Assembly: GCF_033439725.1 (NCBI RefSeq)
Contig: NW_026944383.1
Coordinates: 6,882,001-6,946,000, forward strand
DNA length: 64,000 nt
Direction of reading: 5' to 3'
DNA from: Neurospora tetraspora
Lineage: Eukaryota > Ascomycota > Sordariomycetes > Sordariales > Sordariaceae
In this document: positions 1 to 8,839 of the stretch, one piece after another
Position numbering within the stretch: position 1 is the first letter of the stretch
Layout: every line of letters begins with the position of its first letter
Made by a program: the position numbers and the translations under genes
The notes under the pieces: model-generated
Seen by the model: the letters and a program-made list of their open reading frames with translations, nothing else
Database searches by the model: none
Told to the model about the DNA's origin: nothing

Positions 1-671
1 GCGACCCGACGGTGCTGATAAACAACGCGGGCGTAGTCCAGGGCCGCACGGTGCTGGAGACTACGGAAAAAGACCTGCGGTTTACCTTCGACGTCAACCT
101 TTTCGCGCACTACTACACCGCGCAGGAGTTCCTGCCGTACATGATCAAGCGCGACCATGGCATGGTGGTGACGGTGGCCAGCTTCGCCAGCTGGGTGTGC
201 GTGCCGAACATGGTGGATTACGCGGCGTCCAAGGCCGCGGCGCTGTCGTTCCACCAGGGCTTGACGGCAGAATTGAAGAGTACTTATAAGGCGCCCAAGG
301 TGCGGACGATTGTGGTTAACCAGGGATACACCAAGACGCCGCTGTTTGAGGGGTACCAGAACGATTCGCCGTTCATGGTGCCGCCGCTGGAGCCGGCGAC
401 GGTGGCGGAGGCGGTGGTCAGGAAGGTGTTGACGGGCGAGAGTGGACAGGTGGTGGTTCCCAAGACGGGTAACATCATGAGCGGGCTGGCGGCGTTCCCG
501 CTTTGGTATCAGACTAGGTTGAGGGCGAAGAATGTGACGATTATGAGCCAGTTTAAGGGGAGGAAGGTGGTGAAGGACTTGGATACGTTTTATGAGGGGA
601 GAGAGAAGGGGATGGAGGGGAAGGAGAGGATGGGTGGGGACGGGCCGGAGGCTAGTACGGTACTTGTTTAA
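1..671 (+). CDS. Short-chain dehydrogenase/reductase (SDR), 3' part only
   Basis: The reading frame is already open at the left edge (first complete codon at base 3), so the N-terminal Rossmann glycine motif lies outside the window. What remains shows the SDR NNAG motif that stabilises the central sheet, a conserved catalytic Ser region (VTVASFAS), and the active-site YAASK (Tyr and Lys three residues apart). The tail looks like the RDH10/17-beta-HSD11 type of membrane-associated dehydrogenases, with the motif NQGYTKTPLF where these enzymes have their PG-T region. The family reduces or oxidises hydroxyl/keto groups on lipophilic substrates using NAD(P)(H); the substrate cannot be read here. 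Stop codon TAA at 669-671. SDR membership is secure; the subfamily is inference. Confidence 0.9.
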   Translation, partial: DPTVLINNAGVVQGRTVLETTEKDLRFTFDVNLFAHYYTAQEFLPYMIKRDHGMVVTVASFASWVCVPNMVDYAASKAAALSFHQGLTAELKSTYKAPKVRTIVVNQGYTKTPLFEGYQNDSPFMVPPLEPATVAEAVVRKVLTGESGQVVVPKTGNIMSGLAAFPLWYQTRLRAKNVTIMSQFKGRKVVKDLDTFYEGREKGMEGKERMGGDGPEASTVLV

Positions 672-1375
672 GGAGGTTGAGCTTCTCGATACTTTTCTTT
701 GAAGAAGTGAACTAAGTTCATGAACACATTTCTTAAGAGCGCTAACTCAAAAGCGTGGCACATAATCCAAACATACCTCCATTCAAGGTCACAATGATAG
801 TGAGTTGCCTTTCCGACTTCCAAAGTCAACAAACATGGAATTATTTCAGAATTTAAGCATCACTACTTGAATCCTTCTGTATTTACTATTTAGAGGTAGT
901 CTCAACCAATAGCGTCAGTCTTCATTCATCTGGACAAAACCCCACAAATTCCCTGCTGCACACAGAACGTGCCAATATGCGAAGACTGTCTGTCTCCTTT
1001 ACCACAAGCATGACAAAATACTCAATCTCCTACCCTAACCCTGGCTTGGACGGTGAATAACGGAGGCAAGAACGCGGAGAGGACACTCGTTCTTTCCTTG
1101 AACAAAACATCTCAGGACAAACAAGAAATTTTCAGCAACAGGATTTCGTACAAGTTCCTTCCAAGATGTATCTGTCATTGTGTCATTTCCTGTTTTATTT
1201 AGGCTGATATCACCGAGTGTCCAACCACCATTCAAGCGTCCGACTTCATGCACTCCACCAAGGAGATGCTTCCGCCTCCGGAGCGAGTCTGGTTTTCGTC
1301 ATCTAGCACAGTGGCAGACCGGCCAGAGTGTGGCTTATTTTCTTACCCTTTGCTTGGTGTCTAACTGAAGACGAC
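672..1375. other. Intergenic, no gene seen
   Basis: No supported coding region. It probably holds the 3' UTR of the dehydrogenase. A two-unit telomere-type box, CCCTAACCCT, lies at 1033-1042. Confidence 0.5.
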
Positions 1376-2013
1376 AACCCGACGATACCGACAGAAGCAG
1401 CACCTTTCGCAGCACCTTTCGCAGCACCTTTCGCAGCACCTTTCGCAGCACCGAGAACGCCTCTATCGCTACTACAAACACCTCCATCGCCCGACAAAAC
1501 ACCCTCCCCCATCTCCCTCAAGCCGGGGGCAAGGCCAAAGCCAATACCGCAGTGCTCAGCGGTAATGTGATCGGTAACACCAACGATCCCACCCCTTACG
1601 CAACCATCGACAAGCCTGATATCGGGCTCCTCCAGCGCCTGCCACATCCCGAACTGGAATGGTACCAATGCAAGGATAAATGGAATAGTGACACTCCGAA
1701 AATCGGCAACGCGAGTTTGGTTATCAACCACTATCCGCCTCATGCCGGATATCACAACCTCAACAATGTCCGCGAGTATGTCGAGGGGATTCCGGAACAG
1801 CCCACAAGCGCCACATATAGCGTCACCCAGCGCGAACCCAGGCCATTTCAGGGATACCCCGACCTCAGCCTGGAGAAGGCACTTGAACAGAGGATCCTAG
1901 GACAGACCTTGGCATGCAAATGGAACGTTGAATCACGGTACGATAAGGGCGATGCGGCCTCGCTACTGGGTTACGAAAGTACCCAAATGCTCCATCAGCA
2001 CTGCGACTACGAC
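1376..2013 (+). pseudogene. Relic coding exon with FRST repeat, possibly the N-terminal part of a broken helicase gene
   Basis: In one frame the strand reads continuously from a 12-bp tandem repeat (about 4 copies, giving repeated Phe-Arg-Ser-Thr) through protein-like sequence such as LSGNVIGNTNDPTPYATID and KALEQRILGQTLACKWNVE. The stretch ends at a textbook donor, CGACC then GTAAGT, at about 2013. I do not recognise the family. No start codon can be chosen with confidence. Downstream fragments on the same strand (2271-2507, then helicase motifs from 3178) suggest this is the 5' piece of one decayed gene. That link is inference. Confidence 0.4.
1387..1445. repeat. 12-bp tandem repeat (GCAGCACCTTTC)
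   Basis: About four and a half perfect copies of a 12-bp unit. Because 12 is a multiple of three, it encodes a four-residue repeat in whichever frame is used. Confidence 0.85.
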
Positions 2014-2043
2014 CGTAAGTTAGATTCTCGACTCCCCCCCTTC

Positions 2044-2088
2044 CACTCTGATCAGAGTAAAGTCTGTCACTCTGATCAGAGTAAAGTC
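2044..2088. repeat. Two direct repeats, each holding a 14-bp perfect palindrome
   Basis: CACTCTGATCAGAGTAAAGTC occurs at 2044-2064 and again at 2068-2088 (period 24). Its core ACTCTGATCAGAGT (2045-2058 and 2069-2082) is its own reverse complement. It lies within the presumed intron of the relic gene. It could be a dimeric-protein binding site, or a mark of an insertion event. Confidence 0.8.
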
Positions 2089-2270
2089 GGTTCACCGAGT
2101 GAGACATCGTCAGTTTGATCATTGAGATGAGGACTAGGACATCCCCAAGGTTCTTATACCAATATTCGAAGTCAAATTCGAAAACGTTCCCGGCCAAGCA
2201 ATCAACTAGATTCGCAAGTTCATTTTTCGATAGGAATTCGATTTCCTAAACGAGCTTTGTACATACCAAG

Positions 2271-2507
2271 CTATGCTGCGCTACGTCCACTTCAAGCACC
2301 GCTCCCTACTCAATAGTACCCCCATCAACGTCACCGTCGAATAGTTTCTTACGTATGCCCCTTAGTACGAAATGTGGCACCAGTTTTGGGAGCTTCAGGA
2401 ATACTTGGACCCCATGAAATGGACAGAAGAAATGGTTTGGGCAAGCGAGAAGTATGGAACCGAATTTGACAGGTCATCATCCGCGATATTGACTTTGAGT
2501 AAATCGT
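2271..2507 (+). pseudogene. Relic coding fragment, middle part of the broken gene
   Basis: The frame reads protein-like residues (LRYVHFKHRSLLNSTP, WHQFWELQEYLDPMKWTEEM, WASEKYGTEFD), interrupted by in-frame TAG and further stop codons near 2341 and 2365. The next frame-ending TAG is at about 2507. It has no recognised domain. Its position between the 5' relic and the helicase motifs suggests the same former gene. Confidence 0.35.
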
Positions 2508-2766
2508 AGACCGGTTGAGTAAAAGATATGGGAGTGTTGTTGGCCTTGTCGCAGCCGGGATCCGGACACTTGAAAGGCCTTTCGGTACTGTGTACTTGCT
2601 TTATATGGTTGGTATAAGCGTCCTTCATTTTAAAGGTCTTGTCGCAGTCAGGTTCTGGACACTCGAAAGGCCTTTCGGTACTACGTTGTTTATGCGCTGT
2701 CTTACGCTGGTTTTTGACCAAAGCCGAACTGATTGATGTCCGGATTACATCGTCCTTGATCCGCAT
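2395..2766 (-). pseudogene. C2H2 zinc-finger fragment
   Basis: The minus strand encodes one complete C2H2 finger of the C-x4-C-x12-H-x4-H type (ECPEPDCDKTFKMKDAYTNH). The same STERPF linker precedes the next finger, which keeps its two cysteines (CPDPGC) but lacks its histidines. The STERPF linker occurs twice, so the piece comes from a tandem array. It lies antisense to the flanking helicase-like relic. It is too short and incomplete to be a working transcription factor, and is probably an inserted fragment or a decayed exon. Confidence 0.5.
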
Positions 2767-3150
2767 CGAGAAACTCCTAAGCTCTCGCTCTGCTAGTAAT
2801 CTTCAGAAGGCACTTATTCTTTCTCAACCGTGATGTTCTGGTCATTAGGTCAAAAGCGTGTTTGGCAATGGGAGAAGAGATGAAAAATCCGGTTTCAGTT
2901 TTTACATAGCGCCGAGTTCAGATGAAAAAGACGTTCTTGGTTTCTTTGCTTGACGGTAGATATGTTTTTTGTAACACATGTTTTTCCTGTTGAAGAGATC
3001 TCTTCTTCGATTTGGATACTTGCCCTCTACTGGCCTCACTTTTGTTCTCATCATCGCGTTTCTTCATGAGGCCATCGTCAACCTCCTGTCCAGCTGCGAC
3101 CGTTTCTGTGGTGCCTTTCGACCTCCTCGATGAATAGGAGGGCGTTGACT

Positions 3151-3664
3151 ACATCGAGATAGTCGCTATGGTTCCACGAAGTTTGGGCTAGAGCCAAGGT
3201 TATCGCCGTAGACGAGGCAGGCTGTATGCACAAGGCCGACCTCTGCTCGATCTGGGGCATTACCCTGAGGCCGATCATACTTGCTGGCGATGTTCAACAG
3301 CTCCCGCCGACAATGATGGAGCTCCAAAACCAGGATGGATGCAAAGGGTAATTGGCTCAACCGTTTTGCACCTTCTGGCCGCATCTCGGCCTTGGCTTAG
3401 CTACAAGCTACGGGGATCCCGACTTTCCGGCTGCTTCAACAGTTGAGGATGTGCAGGGGCATGTTCGATCTAGCGAACAAGCTCTTCTACCCCGACTACG
3501 ACAAGATGCCATATGGCGAGTGGTCGGATCCGGCTCACCCTAGCCATGCCGTGGGTATGGCCTTGGAAAAATACCTCGCTAGCCGCCCCTTGAAGCAATC
3601 CTTGACTCCGAGCCCGAAAGGTAGCCTACTACCCATGTTCTTCCACATGCCGAATACTAAAGTG
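3151..3664 (+). pseudogene. Superfamily 1 (UPF1/DNA2-like) helicase relic
   Basis: From 3178 one frame reads AKVIAVDEAG (helicase motif II, Walker B DEAG), then ILAGDVQQLPP (motif III, the GDxxQLPP signature of SF1B helicases), and ends at TAA near 3347. The protein continues in the next frame: LLQQLRMCRGMFDLANKLFY, the motif IV-type Q-x-R ... N-x-x-FY region of UPF1/DNA2-like enzymes, after a TAG near 3400. So there is one frameshift and at least two stops. The Walker A motif is not found upstream, where the antisense zinc-finger fragment lies. The gene is clearly broken. Confidence 0.7.
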
Positions 3665-3800
3665 TATTCAGTCGGAATTCGCGTTTTTCTTGAATACGGG
3701 GTCGTAAATGCCCTTTACTTTGAACTAAACAGAGGAAACACTACGAGGCCAATTTCCAAGACCAAGATGGGATCCACAGGACTTAGAATATCTTTGTGGG

Positions 3801-3824
3801 TTTTTTTTTTTTTTTTTTTTTTTT
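3801..3824. repeat. Poly-T tract, 24 nt
   Basis: Uninterrupted run of 24 T. It could be the old poly-A tail of a minus-strand retrotransposed copy or a simple homopolymer. Confidence 0.9.
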
Positions 3825-3939
3825 GCTTTCAGTTACTCATCCCCATAACCCCCAACGACTATAGACGGAAGGAAGAAACCCAAGACACCACTCAAATATC
3901 AATAGGAACAGCAGATGGGGAACAGGAAAGCGGCTAGCT

Positions 3940-4007
3940 CGCCAGCCGAAGCTGGCGGCCCCGAGATTGTGTGACGGCGCTGGCAGTCAGCGACCCACAT
4001 GTGGGTC
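3940..4007. repeat. Stem-loop plus 16-bp palindrome
   Basis: CGCCAGC (3940-3946) pairs perfectly with GCTGGCG (3951-3957) around a four-base loop. About 35 bp further, GACCCACATGTGGGTC (3992-4007) is a perfect 16-bp palindrome. They lie 5' of the coiled-coil reading frame. No known element is recognised. Confidence 0.75.
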
Positions 4008-4162
4008 CCGCTATCGCTTGTGCGACCAGGGTATTTATTTGGGTTTGCACGCTTGTATCTAGTTCTCCTCCTCTTTTCTTCTCCCCATCTGAAATCTTCT
4101 GTCATAGATGGAATCTTAGCTTGGCCTTCGACCCTCCCATACTGTGCCCTTGCAGATTGCTC

Positions 4163-4891
4163 ATGTTAGTGCGCCGCTTAGGGGCGCGGGCCACCCCGAA
4201 ATCATCTACTCGAACTGCTCCAAGGCCACCGAGGCAGCCGCCCACGCTGCGGAAGCTGTACAACTCCAACAGGCCGGCGCATATTAGAAACCCAATTGTC
4301 CGGGATGGTCTGACCCTGAGAGCCTACGGCGTTATAGCCGTTTACCTGCGCACAACCGGTTCATTAGACACTTACTTCAAGGAACTGAAGGACATTCAGG
4401 ATCAGTTCGCCCAGAAGTTGCAGCCACAGTTTCGACCATCCCTACAACTCATCCAGAATGGCCGCGGACTGGAGGCCGACGTGGCCGGGGCAGGATCCAG
4501 GAGCGACGCCAAAAGACACAAGACGTCGGCGAGAGGCGACCTACATACTACAGTAGACGGGATGGCTGCGAACTTTAACGCCCAAATACTCGCCATGAGA
4601 GAGGAACTGGATAAACTCGGTAGTGTGAGGGAAGACCTGGACAGACTTACGGAAACCATGGGCGATACCCTGAACCGTTTGACCGGCGTAGAGGCGGAGA
4701 ACCGCGAGTTGAAGAAGCAGAACTACGAGCTGAAGGAATATGCCGTATACTTCTTCAAGAAGAACCACGAATTGCGTAATTGTCTCCGGTTCATCGCCAA
4801 CATTCCCGAGAAACCCGCTGACGCCACAAACTTGTGGACTAACATTAAGGCGGCCATTACCAAGGCACTCCACGACGATAAGCAGTGTTGA
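4163..4891 (+). CDS. Hypothetical coiled-coil protein
   Basis: The frame from the ATG at 4163 gives 242 residues. It is open further upstream, but those residues look like leader sequence. The N-terminus is basic and proline-rich. The middle (around EELDKLGSVREDLDRLTETM) and the following ENRELKKQNYELKEYAVYFF show clear heptad periodicity, so a coiled coil is expected. No known domain was recognised. A pyrimidine tract ending TTGCAG at 4154 looks like an intron acceptor. From there to about 4290 the next frame also reads protein-like sequence (NCSKATEAAAHAAEAVQLQQ), so the 5' structure may involve another exon or a past frameshift. Function unknown. Confidence 0.5.
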   Translation: MLVRRLGARATPKSSTRTAPRPPRQPPTLRKLYNSNRPAHIRNPIVRDGLTLRAYGVIAVYLRTTGSLDTYFKELKDIQDQFAQKLQPQFRPSLQLIQNGRGLEADVAGAGSRSDAKRHKTSARGDLHTTVDGMAANFNAQILAMREELDKLGSVREDLDRLTETMGDTLNRLTGVEAENRELKKQNYELKEYAVYFFKKNHELRNCLRFIANIPEKPADATNLWTNIKAAITKALHDDKQC

Positions 4892-5050
4892 TGCGAGCGG
4901 ACCGCTCCCGAAGGAGGCGGTTCTCCTCCTCCAACGCACGGAGGCGGGCGGCGAACGTTTTTGTCGCTTCGCAGAAAACAATGGCGAGCTTTGCGACTAT
5001 CAGGGTCCTTTCAAGGACAGAGATGCTATGAGAAGGCACTATAAGGACTC

Positions 5051-5314
5051 TCATCGAATCGTCCTCGGCATCAGCTTGGCAATGCGATCGACCATTTCCC
5101 CCGCTGCGCTGATAAAATCAGAAGTGCGTCCAGGCCGGTAGAAAAGCGGGAAGCGTTTGGTATCAGTGAACGGCACTGTCATTACTGCCGGCTGCCACTG
5201 CTCATCCAAGTCGTCGAGGTATGCACTGAGCGTGCGCATGTCCAAGCGTGGGGCCAGATCCACACTGAACTTGGCGGCGTTCTTAGCGATGTCCTTTCGT
5301 GCCTTGCGATCCAT
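5051..5314 (-). CDS. Small hypothetical protein or gene fragment
   Basis: An 87-residue reading frame that ends with TAG. The frame is open for about 35 more codons upstream, with protein-like sequence (GADLLALGATTRIHTERSIL). It contains mixed charged and hydrophobic residues such as DMRTLSAYLDDLDEQWQPAV and no recognised domain. On the other strand a short ATG frame (MDTGGRPKRQKVRAAN) ends at GGTAAGT near 5403 and could instead be a first exon, so strand assignment is uncertain. Confidence 0.35.
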   Translation of the reverse strand: MDRKARKDIAKNAAKFSVDLAPRLDMRTLSAYLDDLDEQWQPAVMTVPFTDTKRFPLFYRPGRTSDFISAAGEMVDRIAKLMPRTIR

Positions 5315-5612
5315 CTTGACACCCGAAGCGATCTTGAGGATGGATCTTTCGGTATGGATACGGGTGGTCGCCCCAAGCGCCAGAAGGTCCGCGCCGCCAA
5401 CGGTAAGTTGACATTGTTCCTTTGATGTTTCTGGGATTTTTCCGAGGGGTTGCAGGAGGGTTACCGGAGGGTTATCGAGGGGTTTTCTTGGTCAAAGTAA
5501 CCGGTGTCGGCAAAAGCCGCAACGTCCGCGCTAAACTCAGTTAGAATCCTGTCTTTCAACACTACACAGAATAAGGACAAAGACGGACGCATAGAGGACA
5601 GGGAGACTTACG

Positions 5613-5715
5613 ACGGCGGCGTACGCGTCACGCCGGGCAGCAGCAACCGCGACCACCCTACGGCGGCGTACGCGTCACGCCGGGCAGCAGCAACCGCGAC
5701 CACCCTACGGCGGCG
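5613..5715. repeat. 47-bp tandem repeat, about 2.2 copies
   Basis: A GC-rich 47-bp unit starting ACGGCGGCGTACGCGTC repeats perfectly at 5613 and 5660, with a third partial copy at 5707. The unit is not a multiple of three, so it is unlikely to be under coding constraint. Confidence 0.9.
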
Positions 5716-6354
5716 GGCGTCGCGGCGCTCAACGGTTGCGGCCGAAGGCGGGCGACCGCGGGGGCGCGAGGGGGTGTTGGGGTCCATTTGTCTAGTCTGC
5801 GTCAGTTCACTGTCACGTCGACAAGAAAGTCCTGTGAAAAGCAGGAAACCGACAAGCTTGACTTACGTTTTCCACCGCCACGAGGCGCTCTCGGCATTGC
5901 GCAGGAACTGAGCTTCGTCCGCAATGACCCGTGCGAAATTAACAGCGAGTTGCAAGACCAAATATCCGCGCAGTCGCATGATCTCTGGCCGAGACAATAA
6001 TCACGATGCCTACTCCTAAGGTCAAGAAAGAGAAAGCCGTCAAGCCAAGAAACAAAGCCAATCTGGCTGTTGACAACACCTCGACGTCTTTGTGAATAGA
6101 CATTTTCACTTCGTACCATTTGTCTTTGCGTATGCTCCCTGCGCCGTTGCTGGTTGCATCGCTAGAGAATGTCCCTCTCTCGTATTGGGTTGGGAGGTAC
6201 ATCTCCGCGGCTGACGGCGTTTAGCTTCTGAGCTGATTCTTTGTTGCAGTCTGAAGCCGCATTCTTGGTAGCCCAAACTCCAAAGATAGCATCGAAGAGG
6301 ATAGTTAAGAAAGAAGGCGAGCGGTAAGGGCGTGCGGGTGTGATGTGAAGACCA

Positions 6355-7077
6355 CTATGTGGTCTCATCCTCCATATCCTCCTCAGAGGAGTCGTCGATG
6401 ACTATCTTTCTCCTTTTCGCTTGGCTTCCCTCTTTCTTGCTCTTCCTCTTCTTCCCACCGCCACCTTCTCCACCACTTTGGTCTTCGGCGTCTTCGTCTT
6501 CACTGGTATTGTTGGCGACGGTCTTGGATGATGCACGTGTGCTGGCCTCGACCAATACCTTTGGAGGGTGGTTGCTCTGAAATGGGCTGTTGGGTTACAA
6601 ATACAGCGTTGGTAACGGGCGAGACGGCGAGGGGAGTCAGGTGAAGCTGTTAATATGCCGCCAGACTGTGGAGGCTGCGTGGTTGTAATATTGGCCGTTT
6701 TCGAGGTCGTTCTCATGGTCGGCTGCGTAGCGGCCAGAGTGCCATGTTGTGCCATCAGAAAAAAAAGAAAGGCAAAAAAGAAACAAAACAAAGAACAACC
6801 AAGCACGGCCCTGCCCAAGATGATGATGGTGGTACATGTCGCTGGCATACTAACGTTATAATTAGTATACTTACTCTTGACATATAGTTGGCCGAGGGGC
6901 GCCGACCTGTCGAAGTCGATGCGGCCACGCATCCAGGTCCAAACCTTTTCGAAGTGTTGGACGCTGAAGAGCTTGTCCGTTTGTTACCGAAGCTCTTCGT
7001 CCTCGGAGTAAACTCCGGGCCGCAAGAGGCCCTCGAACTTGGTGTCGTTTTTGACGACATTAAGGATGAGGTTCTAT
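6355..7077 (-). pseudogene. Relic of a nuclear-type protein gene with in-frame TAA
   Basis: Reading the minus strand from about 7077, one frame gives NDTKFEGLLRPGVYSEDEEL, then TAA, then directly QTDKLFSVQHFEKVWTWM and RGRIDFDRSAPLGQLYVKS, ending at a GTAAGT donor near 6870. After an acceptor-like TTTCAG near 6570, a second segment reads an acidic/basic tail with a bipartite nuclear-localisation-like signal (KKRKSKKEGSQAKRRK) and an acidic end (DDSSEEDMEDETT) before the stop at 6355. The stop-flanking sequence is TAACAA, so a single C-to-T change of a CAA codon would explain it. Family not recognised. Confidence 0.4.
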
Positions 7078-7263
7078 AGATGCATTATCGTTAGCAACAT
7101 TGCGACATAACAACATTTATAGATAGTTGGATATATACTAACTTTTATTATCTTGATAATGTAATTTTTACTATTCTTTTGTGTCCTCATCAATACGGTG
7201 CCTGCATCCCTCCACTGAGTGGAATAGGGATCGAGGGTAGGCTAAACGGACTTGATGATCTAA

Positions 7264-7668
7264 TTATATAGTTTCATTAGTACTGGTCATTGAAATTATA
7301 TCCCAACCCGATATTATGACATATACCGAGGCTTCTCTTGACGGGCAATGGCGGTGATAAAGGAAGATCTGCCAAGCGGCCTTGTCATGCAGCTTGTCGA
7401 CCAGCGCCTCCTCCTCGTCGACAATTTTTTTTGGATTTCTTCCTCTGTGAGATGAGGTTCTGGCGCTGCCCTCCCCATCCCTCGCATTGTCGGTATGCTT
7501 CTTGGAGCCGAGGTGCCTGTTGAACTCTCTTTCGGTGCTGCCAGCGGCAAAGTGCTGGTCGCACACCTCACAATAATCGTATCGTGGCGCTATGCCGTCT
7601 GCCACCGCTTGCTTCCGTGCGTGTGTTGCCGACCTGAGGTGCTCTCCACATATGTATATAGTCGACAC
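7264..7668 (-). CDS. Possible zinc-finger (U1/JAZ type) protein fragment
   Basis: A 134-residue frame containing one zinc-finger-like motif, YCEVCDQHF followed by NRHLGSKKH, with spacing C-x2-C-x15-H-x5-H, close to the U1/JAZ-type C2H2 finger of nucleic-acid-binding proteins. A second Cys/His pair (ICGEHLRSATHARKQ) precedes it. The start is uncertain and the C-terminal third has no features. The surroundings are full of relics, so this may also be a decayed gene. Confidence 0.35.
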   Translation of the reverse strand: MSTIYICGEHLRSATHARKQAVADGIAPRYDYCEVCDQHFAAGSTEREFNRHLGSKKHTDNARDGEGSARTSSHRGRNPKKIVDEEEALVDKLHDKAAWQIFLYHRHCPSREASVYVIISGWDIISMTSTNETI

Positions 7669-8322
7669 CTACTTGTCGTACCTCTACACTTCGCAGCAAT
7701 TCAGCGGCGGCAGCTGCACGGGTTCGGAGGGCGGTACCCCTGCGGCGGCAGCTGCAGACCTGTCGTGGGTGCGTGGGTGCCATTGTGCACTCATTTTGCG
7801 TTCCGAGATGCCTGTCAATCATAAGCATACAATATGATCGCAGAAAGAGCTTGACGAGCACATTGCGTTGATTAGCTCGTGATCCCAATCGGAAGGGGCG
7901 TTCCTCACTGAATTGGGGATACCGAGCAGTTGATGGAAAGAGCCACTCGGTTCAGACGACAAGCCACCCGAACTCTTCTCAGTTTGGCAAGAACCCATGA
8001 TGGATCCCGTGTCCACCAGAGCGAACTTTTGTCCTAGCAACCCCGTCCTTGCATATCTCAGAAGGGTTCTTTGAAGGATACAACGCTCCTTCGACCAAGC
8101 CATAAGCAGCTACCTACCTAGCTAGTCCTAGGACAACTCCAACTACTAATAGAGACCACCAGCTCGCCGCTTCTGAGTAAGTAGCGTATGAAACTGACGC
8201 CCGAGAGATACCTATAGCTATTACTACACTTATACAGAGCCCCTATTCAGTCGTCAGCTTTCCGGATACAGTAGTAGGTGCCCGTCAGTAGCCGGCTACG
8301 GTACCTATAACGGGACCGTGTT

Positions 8323-8372
8323 TTCACCTTTTCTTCACCTTTTCTTCACCTTCTCTTCACCTTCTCTTCACC
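8323..8372. repeat. 11-bp minisatellite (TTCACCTTTTC / TTCACCTTCTC)
   Basis: Four and a half units of 11 bp. The first two units differ from the next two by a T-to-C change at the same place. Confidence 0.9.
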
Positions 8373-8590
8373 CGCTATTAATCGTCTCTTCAGACCTTAC
8401 CTATACGACTACACTTCCCAACCTGGCATCAACCTACATATCACATACATAGGTATATAACATCTTATCCCCAGTAGTTCAAAAATATAAAGATAAGATG
8501 GTTATTCAAAAGGTTTAGAAGTGTGAGTACACAAACACTGCTACTATCTCAGCCCCTTATCGGGTACACGACGCTTCCATCCTCTTTGTA

Positions 8591-8593
<3 letters not shown>

Positions 8594-8624
<31 letters not shown>
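8594..8624. repeat. (TA)n microsatellite
   Basis: About 15 uninterrupted TA units, within the likely 3' flank of the palF gene. Confidence 0.95.
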
Positions 8625-8626
<2 letters not shown>

Positions 8627-8839
8627 TCCTAAGTGGTCTTGTTCCATCATATGGACTTCTATCACATTCGTCCAAGACTCCTCGGCCAAGCCAAGCCAAG
8701 CCATAGATGTCAAAGAAGGTATACAAGGTATATATTAAAAGCAAATCGCCTATAAGCCGTGACATGAACCAACCAACAAAAAGTCGTACCCAAAATCTCT
8801 TCCGTTCAAAGCCGCCACCCACCAATGACCCATCATCGC

